Of a DNA stretch of 64,000 bases, positions 45,242 to 56,408 are shown piece after piece; the first letter of the stretch is position 1; every line of letters begins with the position of its first letter. The position numbers were made by a program, and so were the translations under genes. The stretch lies in NCBI GenBank assembly GCA_021780495.1, contig JAJXYO010000009.1:27656-91655 (forward strand), read 5' to 3'. The notes under the pieces were generated by a model. The model was not told the origin of the DNA, ran no database searches, and saw only the letters and a list, made by a program, of their open reading frames with translations. Source of the DNA: Deltaproteobacteria bacterium (GTDB lineage Bacteria > Desulfobacterota > Desulfuromonadia > Geobacterales > Pseudopelobacteraceae).

Positions 45242-47467
45242 TTACTGGCTCTCTTCATCCTTCTTCTTGCGGCGGGCCCGGGGGGCCGGTTTGGGTTTCT
45301 CCAGCACCACTTCCGGCGGGGGGACTTCGGCTACGGCAACCTTTTTCGGCGCAGCACGGCGGCGCGGTTTCGGAACCGGGTGCGTTTCAATCACCTCCGG
45401 CAACACCTCGGGTACCGGGATAATGTCAACCACGTCAGACGCGGTTTTTCTCCCGGCACGGACAGGCCGGGGGCGTTTTGGCTTTTCAGCAACCAGAGGC
45501 ACTTCAGGGGCTTCTGCGACTGACGGTCCGGGCACCGGCACGACTGCAGACGAAGTATCGACGGCATCAGCCGGTGTTTCTAGTTCCGGAACCATATCAC
45601 CTGCCGGCTTTGTTCCTTTTCTTCCACGACGGCGATTGCGCTTTTTGGGCTTGGCGATGGATTCATCGGAACCCTCTTCGCCTGCCTCGCCATCGTCCGC
45701 AGCTGGTCCGGCCTCCGTATCGGAAACCGCCTGGTCAACAACGGCCACCGGCGTTTCAGGCTGTTCAGCTGGAGCAGCGGCATCTCCAGCGCTCTTCTTC
45801 TTCTTGCGGCGCCGTTTGCGTTTTTTGCCGCCTTCAACCGGAACCCCACCCTCGGCCGCATCGTCGCCGGCCACTCCTCTAACCGCCACTGCATCAACGC
45901 GAGCAACAGGCTTGTGCGCTTCCTCTGCTTCAGCCTCGGATTTGGCTTGGTCTTCAGGGCGAGGTATGTCGCGTTTAACGGTATCCAACTCCAGCTGATT
46001 CAGCAGGAATGAGGTCTTGCCCTTGACCGTCACCTCGATTTCATAATCATTCTCGATCTGGGTAAGCTCACGTTTCTTGCGATTCAACAGGTAGTAGGCC
46101 ACCTCAAGGGGCAGGCCACCATGCACCTCAGAGATCGTCCCCTTGGCTGCGGCGCCATGCACCTTGCGCAGGAAGGAAAGCGCCATGGCCTCCACCGATT
46201 TGACCTTGCCCCGACCTTCGCAATGCGGGCATTCCAGGTGGATAGCGTCATTGAGGGTTTTAGCGATACGCTGGCGGGACATCTCCAACATGCCGAATTC
46301 GGAAATACGCCCCAGATTAACACGGGCCTTATCCATCTTGAGCGCCTGCTTGAGGGTCTTTTCCACCTCGTGGTTATGCTTGTTTTCACGCATGTCGATA
46401 AAATCTATGACAATCAACCCACCCAGGTCGCGTAGCCTGAGCTGGCGGGCGACCTCTTCAGCCGCTTCCATATTGGTCTTGAACGCCGTGTCTTCTATGC
46501 CGCGCTCGCCGCTGGACTTGCCCGAGTTGACATCGATACTGACCAGGGCCTCTGTCGGTTCAATAATCAGGGAACCGCCCGAGGGAAGCGCAACCCGTTT
46601 TTCATAGATCTGATCAATCTGTTCTTCCAGTTGAAAACGGGAGAATATCGGCCGTTTCTCCTTATGAAGCTTGACCAGTTTCTCGCACGTGGGCATGGTT
46701 TCGCGAAAGAACTCTTTGGCCTCTTGGTAGGCATCCTTGCTGTCCACCAGCACTTCATCGATATCATCGGAAAAATAGTCGCGAATCGTGCGGATGATCA
46801 AACCCCGGTCCTGATAGATCTCCCCGGCGCCTTTGATCTCTGCGGCCATCTTTTTGATGCTTTCGTACATCTCCAACAGGCTATCGAAATCCTTTTTCAG
46901 CTCTTCGGGGGTCCTGCCGACGGCCTCGGTTCGGATGATATAACCAATGCCTTCCGGAACATTCATGCCGGCTACGATCTCTTTGAGCTTCTTGCGTTCA
47001 CCCTCCTGTTCAACCTTGCGGGAGATTCCGCTGGAATCACTGCCTGGCATAATCACCATGTAGCGCCCCGGCAAGGAGATGTAGCTGGTCAGGGCCGAGC
47101 CTTTATGGTCGCGTTCGTCCTTCTCTACCTGTACGATCAACTCCTGGCCGCGACGCAACACATCCTGGATGCGAGGACGCCGTTTGCGCTGGTCCTCGGG
47201 CACGTCATCGCGCCATTGCCAAAAATCCGGGTGCAGTTCACCCATCTGCAGAAAGCCGGGCTTGGCTCGGCCGATATCAACAAAAGCAGCTTGCAGGCCG
47301 GGCTCTACCCGCAACACAACCCCTTTATAGATGTTGCCCTTGGTCTGTTCTTTGCCGGTAATCTCAATATTCAGCTCCATCAGACGACCGTCATGCACGA
47401 TAGCAACGCGGGCCTCCTCAGGATGCATGACATTGATCAGCATCTTTTTGCTTATGGTCTTGCTCAT
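45242..47467 (-). CDS. rng: Ribonuclease E/G family protein with long basic tail
   Basis: 741 residues. The N-terminal S1-like RNA-binding domain (IYKGVVLRVEPGLQAAFVDIG) and the RNase E/G catalytic part with VSIDVNSGK and VIDFIDMRENKHN (catalytic aspartates) are followed by the zinc-link CPHCEGRG (about residue 415). From about 500 to 741 the chain is Ala/Pro/Lys/Arg-rich with KKRKRRRKKKK, RRRGRKG and RARRKKK clusters, probably an RNA-binding, degradosome-like scaffold, unlike the short RNase G of E. coli. Processes rRNA and decays mRNA. An alternative start is the Met at residue 9. Confidence 0.92.
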   Translation of the reverse strand: MSKTISKKMLINVMHPEEARVAIVHDGRLMELNIEITGKEQTKGNIYKGVVLRVEPGLQAAFVDIGRAKPGFLQMGELHPDFWQWRDDVPEDQRKRRPRIQDVLRRGQELIVQVEKDERDHKGSALTSYISLPGRYMVIMPGSDSSGISRKVEQEGERKKLKEIVAGMNVPEGIGYIIRTEAVGRTPEELKKDFDSLLEMYESIKKMAAEIKGAGEIYQDRGLIIRTIRDYFSDDIDEVLVDSKDAYQEAKEFFRETMPTCEKLVKLHKEKRPIFSRFQLEEQIDQIYEKRVALPSGGSLIIEPTEALVSIDVNSGKSSGERGIEDTAFKTNMEAAEEVARQLRLRDLGGLIVIDFIDMRENKHNHEVEKTLKQALKMDKARVNLGRISEFGMLEMSRQRIAKTLNDAIHLECPHCEGRGKVKSVEAMALSFLRKVHGAAAKGTISEVHGGLPLEVAYYLLNRKKRELTQIENDYEIEVTVKGKTSFLLNQLELDTVKRDIPRPEDQAKSEAEAEEAHKPVARVDAVAVRGVAGDDAAEGGVPVEGGKKRKRRRKKKKSAGDAAAPAEQPETPVAVVDQAVSDTEAGPAADDGEAGEEGSDESIAKPKKRNRRRGRKGTKPAGDMVPELETPADAVDTSSAVVPVPGPSVAEAPEVPLVAEKPKRPRPVRAGRKTASDVVDIIPVPEVLPEVIETHPVPKPRRRAAPKKVAVAEVPPPEVVLEKPKPAPRARRKKKDEESQ

Positions 47468-47550
47468 TGCTTAGTAACCTTTCAGATGGGCGTACCCATA
47501 TCTTTGTTCAAAATTGAAAGATTATATATGTTTTAGCGCTGAAAGCAAAG

Positions 47551-47581
47551 AAAAAGGCGGCACCGGTTTCCCGGTGCCGCC
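47551..47581 (-). terminator. Rho-independent terminator of hppA
   Basis: On minus, a perfect 11-bp stem GGCGGCACCGG/CCGGTGCCGCC (47581-47556) with a 4-nt loop, followed by five T. It lies 24 nt after the hppA stop. Confidence 0.92.
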
Positions 47582-47605
47582 TCGGATGCATTTCGACAAC
47601 CTGAA

Positions 47606-49675
47606 CTACATCATCTTTGCCAGCAGCGGCACGATCAAGAGCGATACGATGTTGATGATCTTGATCATCGGGTTAATGGCTGGGCCGGCGGTATCCTTGT
47701 AAGGGTCGCCAACGGTATCGCCGGTAACGGCTGCCTTGTGGGCTTCGCCACCCTTGCCGCCGTGGTGTCCGTCTTCAATGTATTTCTTGGCGTTGTCCCA
47801 GGCCCCACCACCGGTGGTCATGGAGATGGCCACGAAGATACCGGTCACGATGGTGCCGACGATCACACCACCCAAGGCCTTGGGTCCGAGGGTAAAACCA
47901 ACGATGACCGGGGCCAGAATCGGGATCAGTCCGGGGATCACCATCTCCTTCAGGGCAGTTTTGGTAACGATGTCAACGCAGGCGGCATAGTCCGGCTTAC
48001 CGGTGCCTTCCATGATGCCTTTGATCTCGCGAAACTGGCGACGCACCTCAACCACAACCGCGCCACCCGCCTTGCCGACCGCCTCCATACATCGGGCGGC
48101 AAAGAAGTAAGGGAGCATGCCGCCAAGGAACAGGCCGACGATGATGTACGGATCGGAGAGGTCAAATTTAATCAGTTCTTTGCCGGCCATTTGCAGCGTG
48201 TGGTTCAACTCATCAACATAGGAGGTAAAGAGGATAACGGCAGCCAGGCCGGCCGAACCGATGGCATAGCCTTTGGTAACAGCCTTGGTGGTATTTCCAA
48301 CAGCATCCAGCGGATCGGTTACTGCGCGGACCGAGTCGTCCAGGTCGGCCATTTCGGCAATGCCGCCGGCGTTATCGGTAATCGGGCCGTAGGCATCCAT
48401 GGCCACCACGATACCGGTCAAGGACAGCATGGATACGGCCGCGATGGCAATGCCGTAGACTCCGGCACACTGGAAGGCCACAATGATACCGGCTGCAATG
48501 ACGATAACCGGCGCAGCGGTTGCCTTCATGGAAACCCCCAGTCCGGCGATGACGTTGGTGCCATGGCCGGTGGTGGAGGCCTGGGCAATATGCTGAACCG
48601 GGCCGTATTCGGTGGAGGTGTAGTACTCGGTGATCCAGAAGATAGCACCGGTTACTACCAGACCAACAATGGCGGAAATAAAGATGTTCACGGCACTGAA
48701 GCTTTGACCGGCGGCATTGGTAAGCCCTTCCGGGAACATCTGGACCGTGACAAAGTAGAACGCGATGCAGGCCAGCACGCCGGACACGATCAGCCCTTTG
48801 TAGAGCGCCGTCATGATTTTACCACTGGCGCCCAGCTTGACGAAGAAGGTGCCAATGATGGAGGTGATGATCGAGATGCCACCCAGGATCAACGGATAGC
48901 TGACCGAGGCAGGATCGCTGGTGAAGGTAATAGCGCCCAGCAGCATGGCAGCGATCAGGGTCACAGCATAGGTTTCAAACAAGTCGGCAGCCATACCGGC
49001 GCAGTCGCCCACGTTATCACCCACGTTGTCGGCGATGACGGCCGGATTGCGGGGATCATCCTCTGGAATGCCGGCTTCGACCTTACCGACCAGGTCAGCG
49101 CCGACATCAGCGCCCTTGGTAAAGATACCGCCACCCAGACGGGCAAAAATAGAGATCAGTGAACCACCGAAACCGAGGCCGACCAACTGGCTGACCACAT
49201 CCTTGACCGGTGCATCCGGCATAAGTTTCTGCAGAACCAGGTAATAGCCCGCCACGCCCAACAGACCCAGACCAACAACCAGCATACCGGTGATGGCGCC
49301 GCCCCTGAAGGCAACATCGAGAGCCTTGACAATACCGGACTTGGCGGCCTCGGTGGTACGCACGTTGGCGCGAACCGATACGAACATGCCGATGAAACCG
49401 GTAAGACCCGAAAAGATGGCGCCAATGGCAAAACCAACCGCTGTCTTCCATCCAAGGCTCGCAAAGAGCGCAATGAACATGACCACACCAACCATTGCGA
49501 TGATAGTGTACTGACGCTTCATGTAGGCGCCAGCCCCCTCCTGAATCGCAGCGGCAATCTGCTTCATGCGATCATTACCTTGCGGCAGCCCCAGAATCCA
49601 CTGTGCCGAGATCAGTCCGTAGGCGACAGCCGCGGCGGCGCAGACCAGAGCAAAAATTACTGCATACTGTTCCAT
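47606..49675 (-). CDS. hppA: Membrane-bound proton-pumping pyrophosphatase
   Basis: 689 residues with about 16 membrane helices. It hydrolyses pyrophosphate and pumps ions across the inner membrane. The catalytic motifs [11 protein letters not shown] and [19 protein letters not shown] (about 200-240) and the late [13 protein letters not shown] are intact. The residue that sets potassium dependence lies in GNTTKA and is Lys (residue 464), as in the K+-independent H+-pumping class; K+-dependent and Na+ enzymes have Ala there. GAGGAGG precedes the ATG. Single-gene unit. Confidence 0.95.
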   Translation of the reverse strand: MEQYAVIFALVCAAAAVAYGLISAQWILGLPQGNDRMKQIAAAIQEGAGAYMKRQYTIIAMVGVVMFIALFASLGWKTAVGFAIGAIFSGLTGFIGMFVSVRANVRTTEAAKSGIVKALDVAFRGGAITGMLVVGLGLLGVAGYYLVLQKLMPDAPVKDVVSQLVGLGFGGSLISIFARLGGGIFTKGADVGADLVGKVEAGIPEDDPRNPAVIADNVGDNVGDCAGMAADLFETYAVTLIAAMLLGAITFTSDPASVSYPLILGGISIITSIIGTFFVKLGASGKIMTALYKGLIVSGVLACIAFYFVTVQMFPEGLTNAAGQSFSAVNIFISAIVGLVVTGAIFWITEYYTSTEYGPVQHIAQASTTGHGTNVIAGLGVSMKATAAPVIVIAAGIIVAFQCAGVYGIAIAAVSMLSLTGIVVAMDAYGPITDNAGGIAEMADLDDSVRAVTDPLDAVGNTTKAVTKGYAIGSAGLAAVILFTSYVDELNHTLQMAGKELIKFDLSDPYIIVGLFLGGMLPYFFAARCMEAVGKAGGAVVVEVRRQFREIKGIMEGTGKPDYAACVDIVTKTALKEMVIPGLIPILAPVIVGFTLGPKALGGVIVGTIVTGIFVAISMTTGGGAWDNAKKYIEDGHHGGKGGEAHKAAVTGDTVGDPYKDTAGPAINPMIKIINIVSLLIVPLLAKMM

Positions 49676-49975
49676 TCTTTTTATTCCTCCTCTATCTTAA
49701 TTGTAGCCCTGCTAAACATTGATAAGAGCGTTACCGATCTATTTTGTCCCACGCTCAGAAGATGAATCTATACGGTAAGACCAAAGACATCGGCCACATC
49801 AGATGCAAAAACGGAAAATTGTTAAAGGAAACGGTGCGGTTTGTCAACACATATTTACCGCAACAACTGGCTTTCGAGTTGGCTTGCCTCCTGTTCTCAT
49901 GCAGTCATGCTTGTCAAGCCGCAACCGGCATGATATATCTGTTGCGTGGGCATATAATTAAAGGAGTGTACATCG
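49676..49975. promoter_or_regulatory. Divergent hppA / cpoB intergenic region with cpoB promoter candidate
   Basis: 300 bp with no convincing gene. For cpoB, TTGTCA (49911-49916), a 17-nt spacer and TATATC (49934-49939) form a fair sigma-70 promoter; a TATAAT at 49954-49959 is too close to the ribosome site. On minus a TACAAT box lies about 40 bp before hppA without a good -35. Confidence 0.45.
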
Positions 49976-50803
49976 ATGAAATCTAAACGAATCATCTTGG
50001 CGGCCTGCATGTTAGGCCTCGCCGGATGCGCTTCCCAGGGAGCACTTGATGCCACCCGTGATGATATTGACGCAGTCAGAACCCGCCTTTATTCAGTCGA
50101 AAAAAATATGGGCGGCATCCGCAACGAATCCAAAGAAGGAATTGGTACCATTGCGAAAAATCTGAATACCGATGTAGCGGCTGTGCGGAAGCTTTCAGCC
50201 GACATGCAGGCCTCTATTGACAGCACGAAAACCGATATGCAGGTCCTGAACGGCAAGCTTGACGACATGACCATCTCTCTTAAAAAACCGGCCGAAGACC
50301 TTGCCCGCTATCGCGAAGATGCCGACAAACGTATCATTGCTCTCGAAGACCGTGTCATCAAATTGCAGTCTAGCCTGGATGAGCTCACCAAAAAGGTAGG
50401 AGAGCTTTCTCAGCCGAAAGAGGTTGCCCAGACGCCGGACTCTCTGTACATGAAGGGCCTGGACATCTTCAAGGCCGGAGATATGCCGGCGGCACGCGAC
50501 ATCTTCACCAAATTTCTCGATCAGTACCCCCAGCATGATCTGGCGGCCAACGCCCACTACTGGATCGGCGAAACCTATTACAGCGAGAAAAACTATGAAC
50601 CGGCCATTCTTGCATTTCAGGAGGTCATTAAAAACTACCCCTTGAAAGAAAAGGTTCCAGCTGCCCTGCTCAAGCAGGCTATGGCTTTCAATGCCATTAA
50701 CGACATCAAAAGTGCCCGGTATGTTCTCAAAAAATTGAGCGAAGACTTTCCCAAAAGCGATGAAGCTATAAAAGCAAAGGAACTGCTTAAGGAGTTCAAG
50801 TAA
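49976..50803 (+). CDS. cpoB: Tol-Pal system protein CpoB/YbgF-like lipoprotein
   Basis: 275 residues. N-terminal signal with lipobox (LAACMLGLAGCASQ) makes it a lipoprotein, unlike soluble periplasmic E. coli CpoB. A long coiled coil (about 30-145) is followed by tetratricopeptide repeats (DSLYMKGLDIFKAGDMPAARDIF, AHYWIGETYYSEKNYEPAILAFQ). CpoB coordinates peptidoglycan synthesis with Tol-driven outer-membrane constriction. tolB and pal are not adjacent. AAAGGAG nine bases before the ATG. Confidence 0.88.
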   Translation: MKSKRIILAACMLGLAGCASQGALDATRDDIDAVRTRLYSVEKNMGGIRNESKEGIGTIAKNLNTDVAAVRKLSADMQASIDSTKTDMQVLNGKLDDMTISLKKPAEDLARYREDADKRIIALEDRVIKLQSSLDELTKKVGELSQPKEVAQTPDSLYMKGLDIFKAGDMPAARDIFTKFLDQYPQHDLAANAHYWIGETYYSEKNYEPAILAFQEVIKNYPLKEKVPAALLKQAMAFNAINDIKSARYVLKKLSEDFPKSDEAIKAKELLKEFK

Positions 50804-50834
50804 GCTCCCTACACGTATCTTTCCCCGTTACAAC

Positions 50835-50868
50835 AAAAGGGCGGCCCCCTGCGGGGAACCGCCCTTTT
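50835..50868. terminator. Bidirectional terminator between cpoB and hisB
   Basis: AAAAGGGCGG (50835-50844) pairs with CCGCCCTTTT (50859-50868), with an inner CCCC/GGGG stem. It sits 31 nt after cpoB and 24 nt after the end of convergent hisB, with T-tracts both ways. Confidence 0.88.
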
Positions 50869-50892
50869 TTGTGTCACGTCAGTGGCTTGAAA

Positions 50893-51480
50893 CTAGAGAA
50901 CGCCTTTCGTCGACAGAACCCCTTCCACCCGCTGATCCAGTTGAGTAGCTGCATCCATGGCACGGGCAACGGCCTTGAAACAAGCTTCGATGATATGGTG
51001 CACATTTTCGCCATACATCACGTTGATATGCAGGTTGAGTCCGCAGTGATTGACAAAGGCCTGAAAGAACTCGCGCGCCAGCTCTACATCAAACTCGCCG
51101 ATCTTCACCTTGGGCAACGATACATGGTAGACCAGATAGGGTCTGCCGGAAATGTCTATGGCCACACTGGCCAGCGTCTCATCCATCGGCACCGTAGCCT
51201 GGCCGTAACGACGAATCCCCTTTTTCTCCCCCAGAGCCTGCTTGAAGGCCTCTCCCAGCACAATACCAATATCCTCCACCGTATGATGAAAATCGATATC
51301 GATATCACCGCTCGCTTCGATCGTCAGATCAAAAAGACCATGGCGTGCAAAAAGGTTGAGCATATGATCAAGAAAAGGCACCGAGGTACAGATAGCAGCT
51401 CTACCGGAACCATCGACGTTCAACTCCAGCCGGATTTTGGTTTCGTTTGTCACCCGCTCGATATTTGAGCTACGGGTCAT
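50893..51480 (-). CDS. hisB: Imidazoleglycerol-phosphate dehydratase
   Basis: 195 residues, the monofunctional form. Two manganese-binding HHxxE-type motifs are seen: [13 protein letters not shown] (about 62-74) and [15 protein letters not shown] (about 157-170), with [13 protein letters not shown] between the start and the first. AGGAGG ahead of the ATG. It ends the local his unit: a terminator follows, and hisH, hisA, hisF and hisI are not here. Confidence 0.95.
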   Translation of the reverse strand: MTRSSNIERVTNETKIRLELNVDGSGRAAICTSVPFLDHMLNLFARHGLFDLTIEASGDIDIDFHHTVEDIGIVLGEAFKQALGEKKGIRRYGQATVPMDETLASVAIDISGRPYLVYHVSLPKVKIGEFDVELAREFFQAFVNHCGLNLHINVMYGENVHHIIEACFKAVARAMDAATQLDQRVEGVLSTKGVL

Positions 51481-51520
51481 GTCATACCTCCTGCCGCCGC
51501 CACACCGGGCGCGGCTAGCT

Positions 51521-51922
51521 CTATTTTTTTTCGATCACTGCAAATTTATCCAGAGGGTTGCCCAGCAGCAGAAACGCCTTACCGTCTGTTTCATCCCACA
51601 GCGAAATATAGCCTTTCCAACCCTTATCAACAATCAATGTCTTGAGCGAATACAGCACCTCGGACGTGGGAGGCTCATGGAACGCATTGTATCCACAATA
51701 ACCGCCGGGCGGAATCAGGCGGAATGCACCGTATCCTTTTGATTCACTGCGTTTTACTATGTTGGGCTTGTCGTCCTCCCAATAGATTTCTTCGTAGGCG
51801 GTCCAGCCACATACCGGGCACATCAGACGCCGGGCGCTGTTTTTGCCCCAGGCCTCGGTATCGACACGGCCATATTCAAAGCCACACTGGCCGCACATTT
51901 CATACATGTCCTTCAACGGCAT
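51521..51922 (-). CDS. Uncharacterised zinc-ribbon protein inside the his operon
   Basis: 133 residues, not recognised beyond the N-terminal zinc ribbon: CGQC at 10-13 and CPVC at 35-38, each before an aromatic/acidic stretch. The remainder is a mixed alpha/beta sequence with [12 protein letters not shown] and [25 protein letters not shown] precedes the ATG. It fits tightly between hisC (9 nt) and hisB (40 nt), so it is co-transcribed with histidine genes. It could be an RNA- or metal-binding regulator, but nothing shows a role in histidine synthesis. Confidence 0.72.
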   Translation of the reverse strand: MPLKDMYEMCGQCGFEYGRVDTEAWGKNSARRLMCPVCGWTAYEEIYWEDDKPNIVKRSESKGYGAFRLIPPGGYCGYNAFHEPPTSEVLYSLKTLIVDKGWKGYISLWDETDGKAFLLLGNPLDKFAVIEKK

Positions 51923-51931
51923 AGGTCCCCC

Positions 51932-52984
51932 TTACCCGATTTCCTTGAGTGCAGCAATCGTCGTTTCCATCTCTTCCCGGGTACCGATGGATATCCGCAG
52001 ACCATGGCACAGCAGTGGATCCGAGAAATGGCGGACCAGTATTTTTCTACTGTAGAGGCCTTCATACACGCGCCGGCCGTCCCGATCCGCAGGAGCAGCA
52101 AAGACAAAGTTCCCCTGGGAGGGGATGACATCGTAGCCGAGAGAACGCAGCTCACCCGAAAACCATTCCCTCGTTTCCCGAATCCGGCGGCAACAGTCGA
52201 GGAGATACGCCTGGTCCTTGAGCGCCGCCACACAGGCCGCCTGTGCCAACCGATCAAGGTTATAATGATCGCGGATCTTGTCCAAGGCCGCGATCACCTC
52301 AGGTCGGGCTATTGCCAAACCGAGACGCATACCCGCCAGGGCATAGCTTTTGGAAAGGGAGCGGGTCACCACAACATTGTCGTATCTTCTCACCAGGTCC
52401 AATGCGGTACCGTCGGCAAAGTCGGCATAGGTCTCATCCAGCACCAGCATACCCTCACAACGCTGCGCCAGCTCCTCGATGTATTCAACAGGAAAAACCG
52501 GTCCGAGCGGGGCATTAGGGGTTGTGAGAAAAAAGATCTTCCCCTGGAAGATCGCCGGGAAACCGGCGATACGAAAATCATCCGTCAAGCCGTAGGTACG
52601 CACCCGAGCGCCCTGTACCTCAGCCAGCGTTGCGTAGTAGGAATAGGAGGGATGGACGTAAGCGATTTCCTCCCCCTCGGATGCAAATGCACGGATCAGG
52701 TTGTTCAGCACCTCGTCCGAGCCGTTGGCCATGATGATCCAGGACGGATCAAAACCGTAGAGTTCACCGGCCACTTCCCGCAACTGCTGACTGGATGCTG
52801 AAGGATAGGTATGCAGACGCGCTCCGTCTGCCCCTATTTCAGCCAGAATAGCTTCGCGTACCTTCGGTGACGGTGGATAGGAATTTTCATTGGTATTGAG
52901 CTTGATCCAGGATGCGATATCCGGCGGCTGATAGCCGGGAATGTACCCTTGCATGGCGGCGATATTGGGACGGAGCGAGATCAT
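51932..52984 (-). CDS. hisC: Histidinol-phosphate aminotransferase
   Basis: 350 residues, PLP fold type [39 protein letters not shown] and the lysine in [16 protein letters not shown]. Converts imidazole-acetol phosphate to histidinol phosphate. Start overlaps hisD by four nt (ATGA). Confidence 0.95.
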   Translation of the reverse strand: MISLRPNIAAMQGYIPGYQPPDIASWIKLNTNENSYPPSPKVREAILAEIGADGARLHTYPSASSQQLREVAGELYGFDPSWIIMANGSDEVLNNLIRAFASEGEEIAYVHPSYSYYATLAEVQGARVRTYGLTDDFRIAGFPAIFQGKIFFLTTPNAPLGPVFPVEYIEELAQRCEGMLVLDETYADFADGTALDLVRRYDNVVVTRSLSKSYALAGMRLGLAIARPEVIAALDKIRDHYNLDRLAQAACVAALKDQAYLLDCCRRIRETREWFSGELRSLGYDVIPSQGNFVFAAPADRDGRRVYEGLYSRKILVRHFSDPLLCHGLRISIGTREEMETTIAALKEIG

Positions 52985-54282
52985 GGCTTCCCACCTCCCA
53001 GCCTGATGCTGACCGACTTGCCATGTGCCTCCAGCCCTTCCAGACCAGCTATACGCGCAATATCCGCACCCAGTCGCTTGAGACCATCTTCCGAGAAGTA
53101 CACAATGGATGATTTCTTGACAAAGTCATCCACCGACAACGGCGAAAAGAAGCGCGACGTGCCGCCGGTGGGGAGCGTATGATTGGGTCCGGCCAGATAA
53201 TCACCGGCCGCTTCGGGCGTCCAGTGTCCCATAAAAATGGCACCGGCATTGGTGATCTTCGACAGGATTGCAAAGGGATCGGTAACCGCCAGTTCGAGAT
53301 GCTCCGGGGCAATGCGGTTGGAAAATGCTATCACCTCGTCCAGCGTTTCCGCCACGATGATGGCCCCGTATTTTTCCCAGGAGGCGCGGGCAATGGTCTC
53401 GCGGGAAAGCAGCGGCAATTGACGCTCCACCTCAGCCGCAACCTGTTCGCCGAAAGACCGATCCGTCGTAATCAGGATCGCAGAGGCCAGCTCATCATGC
53501 TCGGCCTGCGAGAGCAGATCCGCCGCAATGTGGGCCGGAGTGCCGCTGCCGTCGCTGATTACCAGAATCTCGCTCGGGCCGGCAATCATATCGATGCCAA
53601 CCTGGCCAAAGACCAGCTTCTTGGCCGTGGCAACATAGATATTGCCCGGCCCGGTGATCTTGTCAACCTTCGGGATAGTCTCGGTGCCATAGGCCAGGGC
53701 CGCCACGGCCTGAGCCCCGCCAATGCGGAAGATGCGATCAACACCAGCCAGCCTGGCAGCTACGATCACGTGGGGATTGATCTCGCCACCCGGTGTCGGT
53801 GCCACCATGACAATCTCGCCCACACCGGCCACCTTGGCCGGCACAGCGTTCATGATGACACTGCTGGGATAGCTGGCCTTGCCGCCCGGCACATAGATAC
53901 CGACACGCTCCAGCGGTGTCACCTTTTGCCCCAGCATGATGTCCGGCTCTTCCGTGGATAACCAGGTTTGCTGTTTCTGTTTCTCGTGGAAGCGGGTCAC
54001 CCGCTCCACTGCCAACTGCAAAGCGGCGACGTCGGCTTCTGCAACCCGGCCGAACGCGGTCTCAATCTCTGCGCTAGTGACTTCCAGCCCACCTACCGAA
54101 GAGACCTCCAGACGGTCAAAACGCCGGGTCAGTTCCAATACGGCGGCATCGCCACGCTGGCGAACATCCGCGATGATCTGAAGGACGACCTGCTCTACCT
54201 CTCGACCACTCTCTTCGCCACGGGAGAGAATGGCACTGAATGCTGCGTCGAAATCCTTGTCACGTATATGAAGGAAAAACAT
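52981..54282 (-). CDS. hisD: Histidinol dehydrogenase
   Basis: 433 residues, full length. Zinc enzyme for the last two oxidations to histidine. Signatures are [48 protein letters not shown] and the active-site AIAF...PEHLELA with [21 protein letters not shown]. Three nt after hisG. Confidence 0.96.
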   Translation of the reverse strand: MFFLHIRDKDFDAAFSAILSRGEESGREVEQVVLQIIADVRQRGDAAVLELTRRFDRLEVSSVGGLEVTSAEIETAFGRVAEADVAALQLAVERVTRFHEKQKQQTWLSTEEPDIMLGQKVTPLERVGIYVPGGKASYPSSVIMNAVPAKVAGVGEIVMVAPTPGGEINPHVIVAARLAGVDRIFRIGGAQAVAALAYGTETIPKVDKITGPGNIYVATAKKLVFGQVGIDMIAGPSEILVISDGSGTPAHIAADLLSQAEHDELASAILITTDRSFGEQVAAEVERQLPLLSRETIARASWEKYGAIIVAETLDEVIAFSNRIAPEHLELAVTDPFAILSKITNAGAIFMGHWTPEAAGDYLAGPNHTLPTGGTSRFFSPLSVDDFVKKSSIVYFSEDGLKRLGADIARIAGLEGLEAHGKSVSIRLGGGKP

Positions 54283-54285
54283 CGG

Positions 54286-54942
54286 TCACCTAGCTCCACA
54301 CGACTGGAGTACCCGCTCCAATCCCTGTATGATTTCTGTAATGCGTTTATGCTTGGTTTTCAGACTGGCCCGGTTGACGATCAGCCGGGTGGTTATCTCG
54401 GCAATGGTTTCCACTTCGACCAGGCCGTTCTGTTTCAAGGTCTCACCGGTGGAGACCAGATCGACAATCCGTTCGGACAGCCCAACCAGCGGCGCAAGCT
54501 CGATGGATCCGTACAGTTTTATAATCTCGACCTGAATACCCTTGGCTGCAAAGTAGCTTTCAGCCACATGCGGGTACTTCGTTGCAATGCGAATATGCGA
54601 CCAGCCGGACGGGTCGTCATTCCTGGCCAGACCGGCCGGTTCGGCCACCATCATGCGGCAATAGCCGAATTTGAGATCCAGCGGTTCGTAGAGGTCCTTG
54701 TCCTGTTCCATCAGGGTATCCTTGCCCACAATACCCAGATCGGCGCTGCCGTACTCTACATAGGTAGGAACATCCGTGGCTCGCACAATCATATAGCGCA
54801 TCTTCTGCCCGGTGTTCTCGAAGATCAGCTTACGGGAATCGCTGAGCAATTCCTTGCAATCGATACCAATCGTGCCGAACAGGGCAACCGATTCCTCCAG
54901 GATTCTACCTTTGGGAATGGCTATCGTTATCCAGTCATTCAT
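54286..54942 (-). CDS. hisG: ATP phosphoribosyltransferase catalytic subunit, short form
   Basis: 218 residues, lacking the C-terminal ACT-like regulatory domain, so it needs the HisZ partner for activity and feedback control. The PRPP-binding region [13 protein letters not shown] and the family motif [14 protein letters not shown] are present. Overlaps the murA end by four nt. hisZ is not in the window. Confidence 0.95.
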   Translation of the reverse strand: MNDWITIAIPKGRILEESVALFGTIGIDCKELLSDSRKLIFENTGQKMRYMIVRATDVPTYVEYGSADLGIVGKDTLMEQDKDLYEPLDLKFGYCRMMVAEPAGLARNDDPSGWSHIRIATKYPHVAESYFAAKGIQVEIIKLYGSIELAPLVGLSERIVDLVSTGETLKQNGLVEVETIAEITTRLIVNRASLKTKHKRITEIIQGLERVLQSCGAR

Positions 54943-56192
54943 TCTTTCACCCGTATGATGTCGGCGCCAAGACCGGCCAGTTTCTTTTCGATAGATTCAT
55001 AACCACGATCCAGATGGTAGATGCGGGTTACCTCTGTCGTCCCGTCGGCCGCCAAACCGGCCAGGATCAACGAGGCAGAGGCACGCAGGTCGGTGGCCAT
55101 CGACGGGGCACCGGAAAGTTTTTTGATACCTTTGACCGTAGCAGTGTTCCCTTCGATCGTGATGTCGGCTCCAAAGCGGAGCAGTTCCGAGACATGCATG
55201 AAGCGGTTCTCGAAGATGTTCTCGCTGATGACGCTGGCACCGTCAGCCACACACATCATAGCCATGAACTGGGCCTGCATGTCGGTCGGGAAACCCGGAT
55301 AGGGACGGGTCTTGATATTGACGCTCGCAAGCCTTTTGGGGCCCTTAACCCTCACCACACCATCACGACTGGTGATCTCGACCCCGGCATCCTGCATCTT
55401 AAAGGCCAGTGCATCGAGGTGTTCCAGCTTCATGCCGTTGATTCTGATATCACCTCCGGTCATGGCAGCCGCAATCATGAAGGTACCGGCCTCGATCCGG
55501 TCCGGCATAACCTCGTAACTGGCTGGTGAAAGTTCGGAGACCCCCTGAATCCTGATCGTATCGGTCCCGGCCCCCTCTATCTTGGCCCCCATGCGGTTGA
55601 GCATCATACCCAGGTCAACGATTTCAGGCTCTCGGGCGGCATTTTCGAGGACAGTTTCCCCTTTGGCAGTGGCAGCGGCCATCATCAGGTGTTCCGTGCC
55701 TCCAACCGTCGAAACGTCAAAATTGATCCGCGCACCCTTGAGTCGCCTGGCCTTGGCTTCCACATAACCGTGCTCCAGGGTGATCTCAGCCCCCAGTGCC
55801 TGGAGCCCCTTCAGGTGCAGGTTGATCGGGCGGGCGCCGATGGCGCAGCCACCGGGCAGAGACACACGGGCCTGGCCAAAACGTGCCAACAGCGGGCCGA
55901 GTACCAGCACGGAAGCTCGCATGGTTTTAACCAGATCATAGGTGGCCTCATGGCTGTTGATGCCGGAGGTATTGATCCTGACTACATGGCCATTCCCCTC
56001 GACCTGCGCGCCCAAGGATTCAAGCACCTTGATGGTGGTATTTATATCACGCAGGAAGGGCACATTCCGGATTTCATTCAATCCCGGCGCCAGTATGGTC
56101 GCAACAAAAAGCGGCAACGCCGCATTTTTGGAGCCGCTGACGGTCACCTCACCCTTCAGCTTTTTTCCACCCTTGATAATAAGCTTGTCCAA
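54939..56192 (-). CDS. murA: UDP-N-acetylglucosamine 1-carboxyvinyltransferase
   Basis: 417 residues, starting at a TTG (56192) with GAGG nine bases upstream; no ATG fits. First committed step of peptidoglycan synthesis. The catalytic Cys lies in [16 protein letters not shown] (about residue 115), with [21 protein letters not shown] at the start. murA ahead of hisG is a known order in this group. A TTG start may keep its level low. Confidence 0.96.
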   Translation of the reverse strand: MDKLIIKGGKKLKGEVTVSGSKNAALPLFVATILAPGLNEIRNVPFLRDINTTIKVLESLGAQVEGNGHVVRINTSGINSHEATYDLVKTMRASVLVLGPLLARFGQARVSLPGGCAIGARPINLHLKGLQALGAEITLEHGYVEAKARRLKGARINFDVSTVGGTEHLMMAAATAKGETVLENAAREPEIVDLGMMLNRMGAKIEGAGTDTIRIQGVSELSPASYEVMPDRIEAGTFMIAAAMTGGDIRINGMKLEHLDALAFKMQDAGVEITSRDGVVRVKGPKRLASVNIKTRPYPGFPTDMQAQFMAMMCVADGASVISENIFENRFMHVSELLRFGADITIEGNTATVKGIKKLSGAPSMATDLRASASLILAGLAADGTTEVTRIYHLDRGYESIEKKLAGLGADIIRVKE

Positions 56193-56328
56193 AAAGCGTA
56201 CCTCGTTGATCCGTTATTTGCCGCCATACTACTTGATGGGCAGGCTCTTGTCCAAAGAAAAGTTGGCAGAAATCGGACGTGAATCACATGATATACGTCC
56301 GTATCTAGCTAGCGGTTTGAATTGCTGG

Positions 56329-56358
56329 TTGCATAAAAAAACTGATTTAAACTATTAT
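56329..56358 (+). promoter_or_regulatory. Sigma-70 promoter candidate for the hybrid kinase operon
   Basis: TTGCAT (56329-56334), an 18-nt spacer and TATTAT (56353-56358), about 50-65 bp before the kinase start. The 216-bp divergent region to murA (56193-56408) shows nothing else clear. Confidence 0.45.
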
Positions 56359-56408
56359 GTAAAACTCTGTAATTGGCCCAAACGCTCATAGTCATTTGAC
56401 TCAACAAA

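Noticed and set aside
47738..49162. 474-residue plus-strand ORF antisense to hppA
   Set aside because: Long only because of codon bias of hppA; Gly/His/Asp-rich low-complexity sequence without domains.
49744..49986. 80-residue plus-strand ORF before cpoB
   Set aside because: No ribosome site or recognisable domain, overlaps the cpoB start, and covers the cpoB promoter region.
53968..55002. 344-residue plus-strand ORF antisense to hisD, hisG and murA
   Set aside because: Spans three confirmed genes on the other strand and shows no family resemblance.
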